Assembly: GCF_040373385.1 (NCBI RefSeq)
Contig: NZ_JBDXXH010000007.1
Coordinates: 1-64,000 of the forward strand
Direction of reading: 5' to 3'
From: Nitratidesulfovibrio sp.
GTDB taxonomy: Bacteria > Desulfobacterota > Desulfovibrionia > Desulfovibrionales > Desulfovibrionaceae
Length of the DNA stretch: 64,000 bases
The notes below the pieces were generated by a model that worked only from the letters and a program-made list of their open reading frames with translations, made no database searches and was not told the origin of the DNA. Shown one piece after another: positions 33,683 to 41,667 of the stretch. Each line of letters opens with the position of its first letter. The stretch's first letter is position 1. Position numbers and translations under genes: made by a program.

Positions 33683-34573
33683 TTATGCGTCGCGCTCCGC
33701 ATCCGCCGTAGCGAAGGTTTCCGTAGCGTCGGTGTCGCGGTCAGCGGCCTTGGGGGCCTCGGCTTCCAGCCCTTGACCGCCGCGCGGACCGTGCGGACCG
33801 AACCCGTCGTGACGTCCCCGGCCGCCCTGTCCGTGATGCCCGCCTCGCCCCTGTCCGCCGTGACCCCCGTGACTGGCGCGATCATGCCCGTGGCATCCGC
33901 CGCGTTCTGCTTCCGCATCGGCGCGGCCTTCGGGGCCGTGCGCCGCGTGGCAGCAGCCCTGCCCATGCGGACCCTGTCCGTGGTGACCCTGTCCGTGAGG
34001 ACCATGCCCATGCCGTCCGCCGCGCCCGTCTTCAGCCACGGCGTCCTCGCCCCCGCAGCAGCCATGGCGGCCCCGGCCCCGCTCGTGTCCATGCCCATGG
34101 CCATCCATGCGGCGGCAGGCCCCGTCTTCACCGTCCCTGGCTTCCAGCGAGGCGATGAGCTTGTCCAGCAACGCGGAAAGGTTTTCCTGCTCCTCTGCTG
34201 TCAGACCGGCCAGAGTTGTTTCCGCCGCGTCCTTGCGGGCCTGGCGTACCTCGTCCACCATGGCCCGACCCTTTTCGGTCAGGAACACGGAACTCATGCG
34301 CTGGTCTTCCTCGTGGCGGCGGCGTTCGATGCTGCCATCGCGCGAAAGCTTGTCCAGCAGTTCGCTAAGCGAAGGCGGCTGCACGCGCAGCAGGGCGGCA
34401 AGGTCGCGCGGGCTCAGCCCGTCCCGGTCGGCCAGCATGGCCAGAACCCGGCCCTGCCCGCGATGCGCGCCGCCGCGACCGCCATGCGGACCGTGCGGGC
34501 CATGGCCCCGGTGCAGCAGATTCATGCAATAGTGTAGCTGGTGAAACAGCTTTTCGGTGGTGGAAATGTTCAT
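33683..34573 (-). CDS. MarR-family regulator with His/Gly/Cys-rich tail
   Basis: A 296-residue protein. Residues 1-150 are a MarR winged helix: an N-terminal helix with a His/Gly insert (HRGHGPHGPHGGRGG), RVLAMLADRDGLSPRDLAAL, LRVQPPSLSELLDKLSRDGS, IERRRHEEDQRMSSVFLTEKGR, and a dimerisation helix to about 148. Residues 150-290 are very rich in His, Gly, Arg and Cys (GHHGQGPHGQGCCHAAHG). This is a strong candidate for metal binding such as nickel, cobalt, zinc or copper. Typical MarR proteins are about 150 residues, so the tail doubles its length. AAGGAGA lies upstream of the ATG. It sits behind its own operator-flanked promoter. The target genes besides itself are unknown. Confidence 0.85.
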   Translation of the reverse strand: MNISTTEKLFHQLHYCMNLLHRGHGPHGPHGGRGGAHRGQGRVLAMLADRDGLSPRDLAALLRVQPPSLSELLDKLSRDGSIERRRHEEDQRMSSVFLTEKGRAMVDEVRQARKDAAETTLAGLTAEEQENLSALLDKLIASLEARDGEDGACRRMDGHGHGHERGRGRHGCCGGEDAVAEDGRGGRHGHGPHGQGHHGQGPHGQGCCHAAHGPEGRADAEAERGGCHGHDRASHGGHGGQGRGGHHGQGGRGRHDGFGPHGPRGGQGLEAEAPKAADRDTDATETFATADAERDA

Positions 34574-34597
34574 ATGTGTCTCCTTGCTTGTTTTCGA

Positions 34598-34666
34598 TTA
34601 GGTGCCTAACGAGATGGATATAGGTATCCACCGGGCACGGTCAAGGAGAATTTGTTAGGTGCCGAA
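34598..34666 (-). promoter_or_regulatory. marR promoter flanked by two operator copies
   Basis: On the minus strand, -35 TTGACC (34639-34644), a 16-bp spacer and -10 TATATC (34617-34622). TTAGGTGCCTAA (34598-34609), a near-perfect inverted repeat, lies at the expected transcript start; a one-mismatch copy, TTAGGTGCCGAA (34655-34666), lies upstream of -35. The pair, centred 57 bp apart, is the expected layout for autorepression by the MarR protein. Confidence 0.7.
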
Positions 34667-34689
34667 ATATTTTTTGCGCGGCGTATGAA

Positions 34690-34727
34690 AAAGATGAAGC
34701 CCCCGGCTGTCGCAGCCGAGGGCTTCA
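34690..34727 (-). terminator. Terminator of the peptidase operon
   Basis: ATGAAGCCC-CCGGCTG and CAGCCG-AGGGCTTCAT form a stem with a TCG loop. On the minus strand it is followed by CTTTTTC. It lies 32 bp past the stop of the gene at 34759. Confidence 0.85.
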
Positions 34728-34758
34728 TGTATTTTTTCAAGCTATTGCACGGGCAATG

Positions 34759-36303
34759 CTAGTAGCCCAGCAGACTTTCTCGCCCGGCCACCGAAGGCCG
34801 CATGTCGCGCTTGCCGGGCTTGGCCCCGCCCTCGAAGCGCACCAGGATCATGCCCGCGAACTTTTCGCCCCGGTACACTTCCACCCGGTAGATGTTGCCC
34901 GACTTGTCGATGGAAAAGCGGTTCTGGAAGTCCTTCTTGCGGATGGCCACGTCGCATTCGCTGTCGTCCCGCGCATCGGGCCGGGCCACCTGCGCGCCGA
35001 TGGCGTTGACGCGAAAGCCGTCCACGGGGTGCACGGTGAAGGTGTCGCGCACGGTGATCATCCTGCCGAAGGGCACCACCAGCTTGCGGCCATCCACGTC
35101 CAGCGAGAGCGAGCCGGGGCCGTCGGTGTATTCGCGCCATTCGGGGGTGATGCGCGTCAGCGCCCGGTTGCCGTAGAACACCCGGTACCCGTCGTCCTCG
35201 CCCACCACGGCCAGGATGGGCTTGGTGGCGGTGAACGAAACCTTTTCGCCCTTCTTGAGCGGTATGTACCCCAGCGATGCGCGCACGTCGTCCAGCGGCA
35301 GGTACAGCCGCTGGTCGAAGAAGGCCACGGCCACGTCGCTTTCCAGCGCGGCCAGCACGCCGCGTGGGGTCATGGCGAAGTCGCGCTTGAAGCCCACGCC
35401 CATCTGGCGCAGGAACGATTCCAGCACCCGCAGGTGGTAGTAGGCGCGCTGCTCTGTGGAAAAGTCCTTGCTGGCCTCTATGCCGAAGGCGGGCTTGCCG
35501 TGGCGGATGGCGAAGAAGGTCAGGGTCTTCTCCATCTCGTGGTCGCCTTCTGCCGTGCGGGTGTTCTTCAGGTGGTATTCGTGCGCGGGGCTCAGCAGCC
35601 CCCCGTTGGCCTCGCGCACGGCCTTCTGGGCCATGGCGGCGAGATCGCCGTGGCGTGCGCCGGGCAGGGCGGCCTGGTCGATGATCACGCTCTGCCCCCA
35701 GCGCATGGGGTTGCGCATGGGGCCTTCGTTCTTGGGGCGGTAGAAGCCGCTGCCGTCATGCAGGTTCAGGATGATGTCCACCTGTTTGTCGAGGATGATG
35801 TCCTTGATGCGGCAGACGGTGTCGTATTCCGGGTCGTCCTTGCGCAGGGCGGCGAACTTGCGGTTCATGTCGCCGTTGGGCCCGCGCGAGCGCTTGATCA
35901 TGCTGGGAAAGTTGAGGTTGGGCACCACCCACACCGAGCCATTGGTGATGGCGTAGTGGGTGACCAGCAGTGACGCGGCGGAAAAGCCGCCCGGCTCGTC
36001 CCCCTGTATGCCGCCCACCACCAGTACGGTGGGGCCGCTGCCCGTGCCCAGCTTGTACAGGTTGAAGTCCAGTTCGGTGTGGCGGGGCGGGGTCTTGGTC
36101 AGGTCGGCGGCGGCGGTGACGACGGCGGGCGCGGGGCTGGCCGAAGCCACTATCTGCGTGGTGGCGGGCCGCTTGGCCTGGGCGGGCGACGCCGCCAGCG
36201 CGGGCGCGGCGTGCAGGCAGAGCAGCGCGGCAAGACAGTACAGCCAAGGGCGGACGCCGTGGCGGAATGCGGCCGGGCGTTGTGCGGTGCGGTGCGTCAT
36301 CAT
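34759..36303 (-). CDS. Csd4/Pgp1-like peptidoglycan carboxypeptidase (M14 family)
   Basis: A 514-residue exported protein with a signal peptide (WLYCLAALLCLHAAPALAA). The M14-like domain shows VGGIQGDEPGGF, with Gln100 and Glu103 as zinc ligands, and LNLHDGSGFY with His182 as the third. Gln instead of His at the first position is the mark of the Csd4/Pgp1 DL-carboxypeptidases, which trim tripeptide stems and set helical cell shape in Helicobacter and Campylobacter. The second half (from about 300) is a beta-rich domain ending KPGKRDMRPSVAGRESLLGY. It is translationally coupled to the VanY-like gene (ATGA overlap), which supports the start at 36303 rather than 36300. Fits a vibrioid cell. Confidence 0.85.
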   Translation of the reverse strand: MMTHRTAQRPAAFRHGVRPWLYCLAALLCLHAAPALAASPAQAKRPATTQIVASASPAPAVVTAAADLTKTPPRHTELDFNLYKLGTGSGPTVLVVGGIQGDEPGGFSAASLLVTHYAITNGSVWVVPNLNFPSMIKRSRGPNGDMNRKFAALRKDDPEYDTVCRIKDIILDKQVDIILNLHDGSGFYRPKNEGPMRNPMRWGQSVIIDQAALPGARHGDLAAMAQKAVREANGGLLSPAHEYHLKNTRTAEGDHEMEKTLTFFAIRHGKPAFGIEASKDFSTEQRAYYHLRVLESFLRQMGVGFKRDFAMTPRGVLAALESDVAVAFFDQRLYLPLDDVRASLGYIPLKKGEKVSFTATKPILAVVGEDDGYRVFYGNRALTRITPEWREYTDGPGSLSLDVDGRKLVVPFGRMITVRDTFTVHPVDGFRVNAIGAQVARPDARDDSECDVAIRKKDFQNRFSIDKSGNIYRVEVYRGEKFAGMILVRFEGGAKPGKRDMRPSVAGRESLLGY

Positions 36304-37322
36304 GCGGTGGCGACCTTGATGTGCCAGGGTTCGAAGCGGACCCCCAGCATGTTGTCCTGCGGGTAGCGCAGGGTGATGTAACCCAGTTCCTCCAGCCGCC
36401 GGAAAACCGGGGTGGCCGTGAAGGCAGAGGTGAAGTTGCGCGCGCCGTAGCCGCGCTGCCCCACGTCGAAGTCGCCTATGCCGTGGAACGAATACCCCGG
36501 CGGGGCCAGCGAGCGCGAGGCCAGCGACAGGTTGCCGCCGTTGGTGGAGGCCTTGGTGAGGAACAGGTGGAACTGCTTCATGATGCCGCGCACGCCGGAG
36601 GTGAGCACCACGTCCTCGCCCAGCAGGCGGCGGATGGTTTCCCACGTGGCGCGTGGTTCGCCCTGGTAGACGTAGTTGCCCATGCCCGGCACCTTGTACA
36701 CCTCGCGCGAGGGGATGGTGGCGGTCAGCGAGTTCAGCGGCTTCATGCCCATGAACCCGTAGGCGGATGCGTCCGCATGGAACAGTTCGTCGATGAGGGC
36801 CAGTTCCTGCGGGCTGAAGGAGCCGACAGCCGGGTAGCGCCGGGCCACCCGCACCGCCTCGTCAAAGCCGAGCAGGTAGAAGAAACCATGCCCCACGGTG
36901 CGCTCAAGGCGGCCCAGCCTGTCGGTGGCGGCGTGCAACACGGGGATGCGCTGGGGCGGCAGGGTGATGTCGCTGGGGTGGGGGCTGTCGAACCGGCGCA
37001 TCTTGAACAGGTAGTCGCGCACGGCGTCGTCGATGCCGGGGGGGGCGTCCAGATCGTTGGGGTGGTCCGTCTGCTGGGCGACCAGGTCGTCGTCCAGCGG
37101 CGGGGGGGGATTTTTGGGGCCTGATGCGGATTGCCCGGACGGGGTAGGGGAAGACCCGGCGCCCGATGCGCCCGATGCACCTGACGGGGACGGGACAGAC
37201 CCCAGCGGCCCGCTGCCGCGCCGCAGGGCGGGGCGCACTGCTGGCCCGGCAAGGGCGGTGCCCATGGCGGCCAGGTGCAGCGCGCAGGCGCACGCGGCGA
37301 TGAGAAACCGTCGTCTGTTCAT
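36300..37322 (-). CDS. VanY-like D-alanyl-D-alanine carboxypeptidase (M15)
   Basis: A 340-residue exported protein with a signal sequence that has an RRRFLIAA motif, suggesting Tat export. After a Pro/Ser/Gly-rich spacer (residues 30-80), the M15 peptidase domain has HGIGDFDVG (zinc ligands His and Asp) and EPWHIKV at the C-terminus (His and catalytic Glu). M15 enzymes remove the terminal D-Ala of peptidoglycan stem peptides. This is the substrate step before Csd4-type trimming, and the next gene is Csd4-like, so the two form a sensible pathway in the periplasm. I start at ATG 37322 (MNRRRFLIAAC); the upstream frame is not signal-like. Confidence 0.82.
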   Translation of the reverse strand: MNRRRFLIAACACALHLAAMGTALAGPAVRPALRRGSGPLGSVPSPSGASGASGAGSSPTPSGQSASGPKNPPPPLDDDLVAQQTDHPNDLDAPPGIDDAVRDYLFKMRRFDSPHPSDITLPPQRIPVLHAATDRLGRLERTVGHGFFYLLGFDEAVRVARRYPAVGSFSPQELALIDELFHADASAYGFMGMKPLNSLTATIPSREVYKVPGMGNYVYQGEPRATWETIRRLLGEDVVLTSGVRGIMKQFHLFLTKASTNGGNLSLASRSLAPPGYSFHGIGDFDVGQRGYGARNFTSAFTATPVFRRLEELGYITLRYPQDNMLGVRFEPWHIKVATA

Positions 37323-37470
37323 GTGCCCGTTGCGTGCCCCCGAAAGTGTGGTCCCAAATGCCCAGCGGGCGTTGCTCTGTCCCGGTGTTGTCGCCGGATG
37401 CGCGTTGTGCGGCCTGATTGCGCACCAGTGCGACTCCGGTTGCAGGCAGGCGTGGTGCAGATGCGGCACT

Positions 37471-37502
37471 GGATGCGCTTGGACGCGCTTGGACGCGCTT
37501 GG
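37471..37502. repeat. Three tandem copies of 10-bp GGACGCGCTT
   Basis: One unit with T in place of C and two identical units, in the 495-bp divergent gap between the peptidase operon and the AT-rich gene. Base composition becomes clearly richer in A and T from about 37740. Confidence 0.9.
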
Positions 37503-37817
37503 CGTGTGCTGCGGTCCGGCCCGGCGCTGCTAGGTGCTGCCCGGTGCTGTCGACCCTGCTCTGTCCACCCGGACGGGCCGCAGGCCGCTTCGGCAGTGCC
37601 GGACAAGGCGCGGGTAAAGTCCGGACGGAGCCGCGCCCTGCCGCCATGCGCCGGGGGAACCCTATCCGAAATCCCGGCGGAACTCAAAGGGCGCGGAAGG
37701 CCCGGCCTGAATGGGAGTGGGGAGTGCGTATAGGGCTGCCGTCCATCACGAGGGTATCGGCATTGCTCTGGAAGTACTTAAGAATGGAGCCTGCGTGCGC
37801 TTGACTGGTTATTGGCG

Positions 37818-40196
37818 ATGTCAGATGTAAATGGGGATCGATATGTTGATTTACCATGGGGAAGCCATATGGCAATTGCGGGGCTGTCTGAATCGGAAAG
37901 GCTTGAGATTGTGGCATCTACCATGAAAAAAATGGAGATGCTCGGCCATCGGTTGCGTGAGTTGATCGCAACACAACCACCTTGTGATTTGCTGGGATAT
38001 GTTTACGGAACGTCCTTGATGCAGGGAGTGACAGGCGCCACAAAAGAGGCAGAATGTTCGGAAAACGCGGAAGCCATATGTCGTATCACCGAAGATACAC
38101 AGTTCCTGCTTGAGTATGTCCACGCAGTTCTTGCTTCGATTCCTGATCGAGGCATTGGCTTATTTGATGAGGCGGTCTGCGCCAAAATTTTCGAGTGCGC
38201 CAGGGAGTTGAGAATGACCGCCATGGTGCACGCCATGAGGAGTTCTGGCGGAACGGAAGGTGGCTTTTTTGGGCCGAATACAGCGGACATCGAAGCTCAA
38301 GCAAAAATGGTATGGGTCACGCTGCGCGGTAACCGCTACATGGTATTGGAGGGCGAGTTCTACACCTTCGTTCTTGCCCCGCACGACGTACTCCTCCGCG
38401 AAACTTACGGGGTAGGTGCAGATGAGATCGCTGCGGGATTTCAGAACATGGCCAACTCCATTCGGACCGGACACTCTGCTGCATTCGAACAAATCGAGGA
38501 ACAGTTAGACGCCGCACAGGCCTTCGCTGATGCGCGAGGCCAGTCGCTTGAAAAAGCGACCGCAAATTGGGCGGCAGAGCACGCAGGCGATAGAGAGATG
38601 GCTGTGCGGGCCTTCGATGACATGATGCACGGTGGGATATGCAATGTCAGCCGTCACACGATGCTCCCGGCTACGCTTTTGGCGGATTTGGCCTACGACC
38701 GAGGCGAGGATGTAGAATTCTACGCGGATGGGCCATATTCCGGAACGCCTTTCCGGACGCTGCCAGCCCGCAAGAAGCCGCTGGTGAAGCTCGGCGACGA
38801 GTATTACGCCACTGATTCCTGCTTCATCAGAGATGCTGGATATCGCGCGCTGCTCCACAACCTGTTGCGGCGGAGGCCAGATTACAGAAAAGAATTTGAA
38901 GCGCGCCAGAAATCCATGACTGAGATGGCCGTCATTGAAATTCTTTCCGCCCAACTGAAGGGTGCCGTTGTCCATCGGGAAGTCTACTACCGGGACACGA
39001 CAACCAGGCAGTGGGCTGAGAGTGACACGCTGATCCTCATCGACGATATGCTGATGTTGGTGGAAGCGAAGTCCGGCGCAGCGGCGACCATTGCATCGCC
39101 AGCCTTGGATTTTGCACGTCACACGCAGGCAGTGCAGGAACTCGTGATCAAGGCGTATAGACAATGCCGTCGCTTCTTTGAATATCTGCAATCGGCAAAC
39201 GAGGTGCCCATCTTCAAGTTGGAGAATGGCAAGCACGTCGAATGTGGCCGCCTGCGGCGAACCGATTATCGGGTAATGCTCCCAATCGGCCTGACGGTGG
39301 AATCGTTTTCGCCATTTTCCACCATGTGCAAAGAATTTCAGGATATTGCTCCCATCCTTGGAAAGCATCCCTTTCTCTCACTTTCAATCGATGAGTTGCT
39401 TGTCCTGACGCGGTTCCTTCCGACAATGGGGGGGCTCGCGCATTATTTGGAGGTCCGTCAGGCCGTCGCTGGCATGAAAGGCGTCTTCCTCTTCGACGAG
39501 TTCGATCACCTTGGTGCTTACATTGAAAGAAACCGGTTTGACTGGGTTCTTGCGAAGCAACTCGCCGAAGGCAATTTCAGCATGTTGACGTGGGATGGCA
39601 TGAGCGGTGTCGTGGATCGTCATTTTGAGGGTGTAGATTGGGAGGATCGGCAAGTACCCATGCAGGACTTTCCCCCCGAGTTGCGTGGATTGCTGGACGC
39701 GTTGGATCGGACACGGGCACCGGGGTGGCTCTCTGCCGAGAGTCACATCCGAAACTTCCGGGATGAAGTAAGGAATAATCTTGCTGGCGTGCTGGCAAAA
39801 TTACGCGCCTCCCTTGCCGTGCATCCGTCTCGGAACTTTTCGCTTATGGGGGAAACGCCCCTGTTTGTTTGGCTCCAGCGCGCAAACACGCCGCATGACC
39901 CTCTTGTCGTGAAGGACAAGGCCAGCGCATCCGCATTGGCGGCGGAAGCTGGGAATATGACAGCGCTCTTCGTTGTCGCCGAACCCAATGGCCGCTATGT
40001 CGCTGCCAAGCAGTTCGATGTCGACATTCCGACGAAACGAACGGCATTGAATACCCATCTTTTCGAAGAGGCCGATCGTATGCAACGCCGCAAGGTTGGC
40101 ATAGAGCAAAAGTCAACGCCGACCCGACGGCTGGGGCGCAACGAACCATGCTGGTGTGGCAGCAAGCTGAAGTTCAAAAAATGCCACGGTCGTTAA
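37818..40196 (+). CDS. Large SEC-C protein with PD-(D/E)XK nuclease-like core
   Basis: A 792-residue soluble protein I cannot assign to a named system. A helical N-terminal half (1-365) is followed by a segment with Glu374 (MAVIEILSAQ), Asp403 (ESDTLILIDDMLML) and VEAKSG (Glu416, Lys418), matching the E-D-(E)xK layout of restriction-endonuclease-fold or NERD-like nucleases. Next is a Gln-rich helix (QAVQELVIKAYRQCRRFF). The final 20 residues are a SEC-C zinc motif: RNEPCWCGSKLKFKKCHGR with CxCx(8)CH. Codon use and third positions are visibly less GC-biased than all neighbours, a sign of transfer. No ribosome-binding site is clear; ATG 37869 is an alternative start. Possible defence gene. Confidence 0.8.
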   Translation: MSDVNGDRYVDLPWGSHMAIAGLSESERLEIVASTMKKMEMLGHRLRELIATQPPCDLLGYVYGTSLMQGVTGATKEAECSENAEAICRITEDTQFLLEYVHAVLASIPDRGIGLFDEAVCAKIFECARELRMTAMVHAMRSSGGTEGGFFGPNTADIEAQAKMVWVTLRGNRYMVLEGEFYTFVLAPHDVLLRETYGVGADEIAAGFQNMANSIRTGHSAAFEQIEEQLDAAQAFADARGQSLEKATANWAAEHAGDREMAVRAFDDMMHGGICNVSRHTMLPATLLADLAYDRGEDVEFYADGPYSGTPFRTLPARKKPLVKLGDEYYATDSCFIRDAGYRALLHNLLRRRPDYRKEFEARQKSMTEMAVIEILSAQLKGAVVHREVYYRDTTTRQWAESDTLILIDDMLMLVEAKSGAAATIASPALDFARHTQAVQELVIKAYRQCRRFFEYLQSANEVPIFKLENGKHVECGRLRRTDYRVMLPIGLTVESFSPFSTMCKEFQDIAPILGKHPFLSLSIDELLVLTRFLPTMGGLAHYLEVRQAVAGMKGVFLFDEFDHLGAYIERNRFDWVLAKQLAEGNFSMLTWDGMSGVVDRHFEGVDWEDRQVPMQDFPPELRGLLDALDRTRAPGWLSAESHIRNFRDEVRNNLAGVLAKLRASLAVHPSRNFSLMGETPLFVWLQRANTPHDPLVVKDKASASALAAEAGNMTALFVVAEPNGRYVAAKQFDVDIPTKRTALNTHLFEEADRMQRRKVGIEQKSTPTRRLGRNEPCWCGSKLKFKKCHGR

Positions 40197-40364
40197 TCTG
40201 CGGGCATGCTTCTTTTGATCTTTTCGTGGAATTGCCCGTGTCTCCGTCCTGTGTCGTTGTCTGTCCGTCATTTTGTGTCCAGCGTTGCCTGCGGAATTCG
40301 TATTGTTCATTTGCGCCATAATGCCGGAGTGTCCGCCCGCCCCTCCGCTCCGCCCCGCCGCGTC

Positions 40365-40393
40365 TTGACCTTGCCGGGTGGCTTGATTAGCGT
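40365..40393 (+). promoter_or_regulatory. Candidate ilvE promoter
   Basis: TTGACC (40365-40370), 17-bp spacer and TAGCGT (40388-40393), about 160 bp before ilvE. The 358-bp gap shows no other feature and no leader-peptide attenuator. Confidence 0.35.
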
Positions 40394-40554
40394 GGCACGT
40401 CTTCACACCACGCGGTGCGCCGGGGGCCCGGCGCGCGATATCCGTCACCACCCAGGCGCGGCCGTGCCGCCATAGCTGGCCGCCATGCGCCCGCCAGCGC
40501 GGCCCGCCAACGTGCCCCGAAACACGCGGGGCGTACATCCGAGAGGTAGGAAAC

Positions 40555-41478
40555 ATGGTCCAGAAAGCGGAAACCATCTGGTTCGACGGCAAGCAGGTGC
40601 CCTGGGACGAAGCCAACGTGCACGTGCTGACCCACACCCTGCACTACGGCGTGGGCGTGTTCGAAGGCATTCGCGCGTACAAGTGCGCCGACGGCGGGTC
40701 CGCCGTGTTCCGCCTGCGCGAGCACATGCAGCGCCTGCTGAACTCGGCCAAGATCCTGCGCATGGTCATTCCCTACACCGTCGACCAGCTCGTGGACGCC
40801 GTGGAAGAAACCCTGAAGCGCAACAAGCTGGCCGAAGGCTACATCCGCCCCCTGTCGTTCGTGGGCGCGGGCGCCATGGGCGTGTACCCCGGCGACAACC
40901 CGGTGCAGACCATCATCGCCGCCTGGCCCTGGGGCGCCTATCTTGGCGCAGAGGCGCTGGAACACGGCATCCGCGTCAAGACCAGCTCGTTCTGCCGCCA
41001 CCACGTCAACGCCATGATGACCAAGGCCAAGGCCTGCGGCAACTACGTGAACTCGGTGCTGGCCAAGATGGAAGCCAAGGCCGACGGCTACGACGAAGGC
41101 CTGATGCTGGACACCCAGGGCTTCGTGTCCGAAGCCACGGGCGAAAACATCTTCATCGTGCGCGGCAAGCTCATCAAGACCACCCCGCTCACCTCGGTGC
41201 TGGACGGCATTACCCGCAACAGCCTGATCACCCTGGCTCGCGAACTGGGCTACGAAGTGGTGGAACAGCAGTTCACCCGCGACGAATTGTACATCGCGGA
41301 CGAGGCGTTCTTCTGTGGCACCGCCGCCGAACTGACGCCCATCCGCGAGGTGGACCTGCGCGTCATCGGCCAGGGCACCGCCGGTCCGGTGACCAAGCAC
41401 CTGCAGGGCGAGTACTTCAAGGCCGTGAAGGGTGAAAACCCGGCCTACGCCCACTGGCTGCACCGCTATACCATCTAG
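40555..41478 (+). CDS. ilvE: Branched-chain amino acid aminotransferase
   Basis: A 307-residue PLP enzyme (fold type IV) for the last step of Leu, Ile and Val synthesis. Family marks are [31 protein letters not shown] and [16 protein letters not shown]. The PLP-binding Lys is in [18 protein letters not shown] near residue 160; [12 protein letters not shown] and [18 protein letters not shown] also match. Length is standard. GAGGTAGG lies upstream of the ATG. Encoded alone, followed by a strong hairpin; the dnaX group begins 189 bp further on. Confidence 0.95.
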   Translation: MVQKAETIWFDGKQVPWDEANVHVLTHTLHYGVGVFEGIRAYKCADGGSAVFRLREHMQRLLNSAKILRMVIPYTVDQLVDAVEETLKRNKLAEGYIRPLSFVGAGAMGVYPGDNPVQTIIAAWPWGAYLGAEALEHGIRVKTSSFCRHHVNAMMTKAKACGNYVNSVLAKMEAKADGYDEGLMLDTQGFVSEATGENIFIVRGKLIKTTPLTSVLDGITRNSLITLARELGYEVVEQQFTRDELYIADEAFFCGTAAELTPIREVDLRVIGQGTAGPVTKHLQGEYFKAVKGENPAYAHWLHRYTI

Positions 41479-41496
41479 GGTCCGTCCGTGTATGAT

Positions 41497-41531
41497 CGCC
41501 GCACGCCGGGCACCTGTCCCGGCGTGCGGCG
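41497..41531 (+). terminator. Hairpin after ilvE, perfect 14-bp arms
   Basis: CGCCGCACGCCGGG and CCCGGCGTGCGGCG around a 7-nt loop, 19 bp after the stop. No T run follows, so termination may be imperfect. Confidence 0.6.
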
Positions 41532-41667
41532 TGCGTTGCGGCCCAGGCCGCAGGAACGCCCGTAACGCCAGCAGCCCCACGGCACGCACCAACCCGCGCC
41601 CCGTCCGGCGTCCCGTCCTTCCGCGCGAAGGCGGGCAGGACAGGCGGCGCAGCAGGCCCGCATCGTC

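Noticed and set aside
37684..37917. Leftward 77-codon frame near the AT-rich gene, considered as a transposase remnant
   Set aside because: No recognisable transposase motif, no inverted repeats flank the region, and no ribosome-binding site precedes it.
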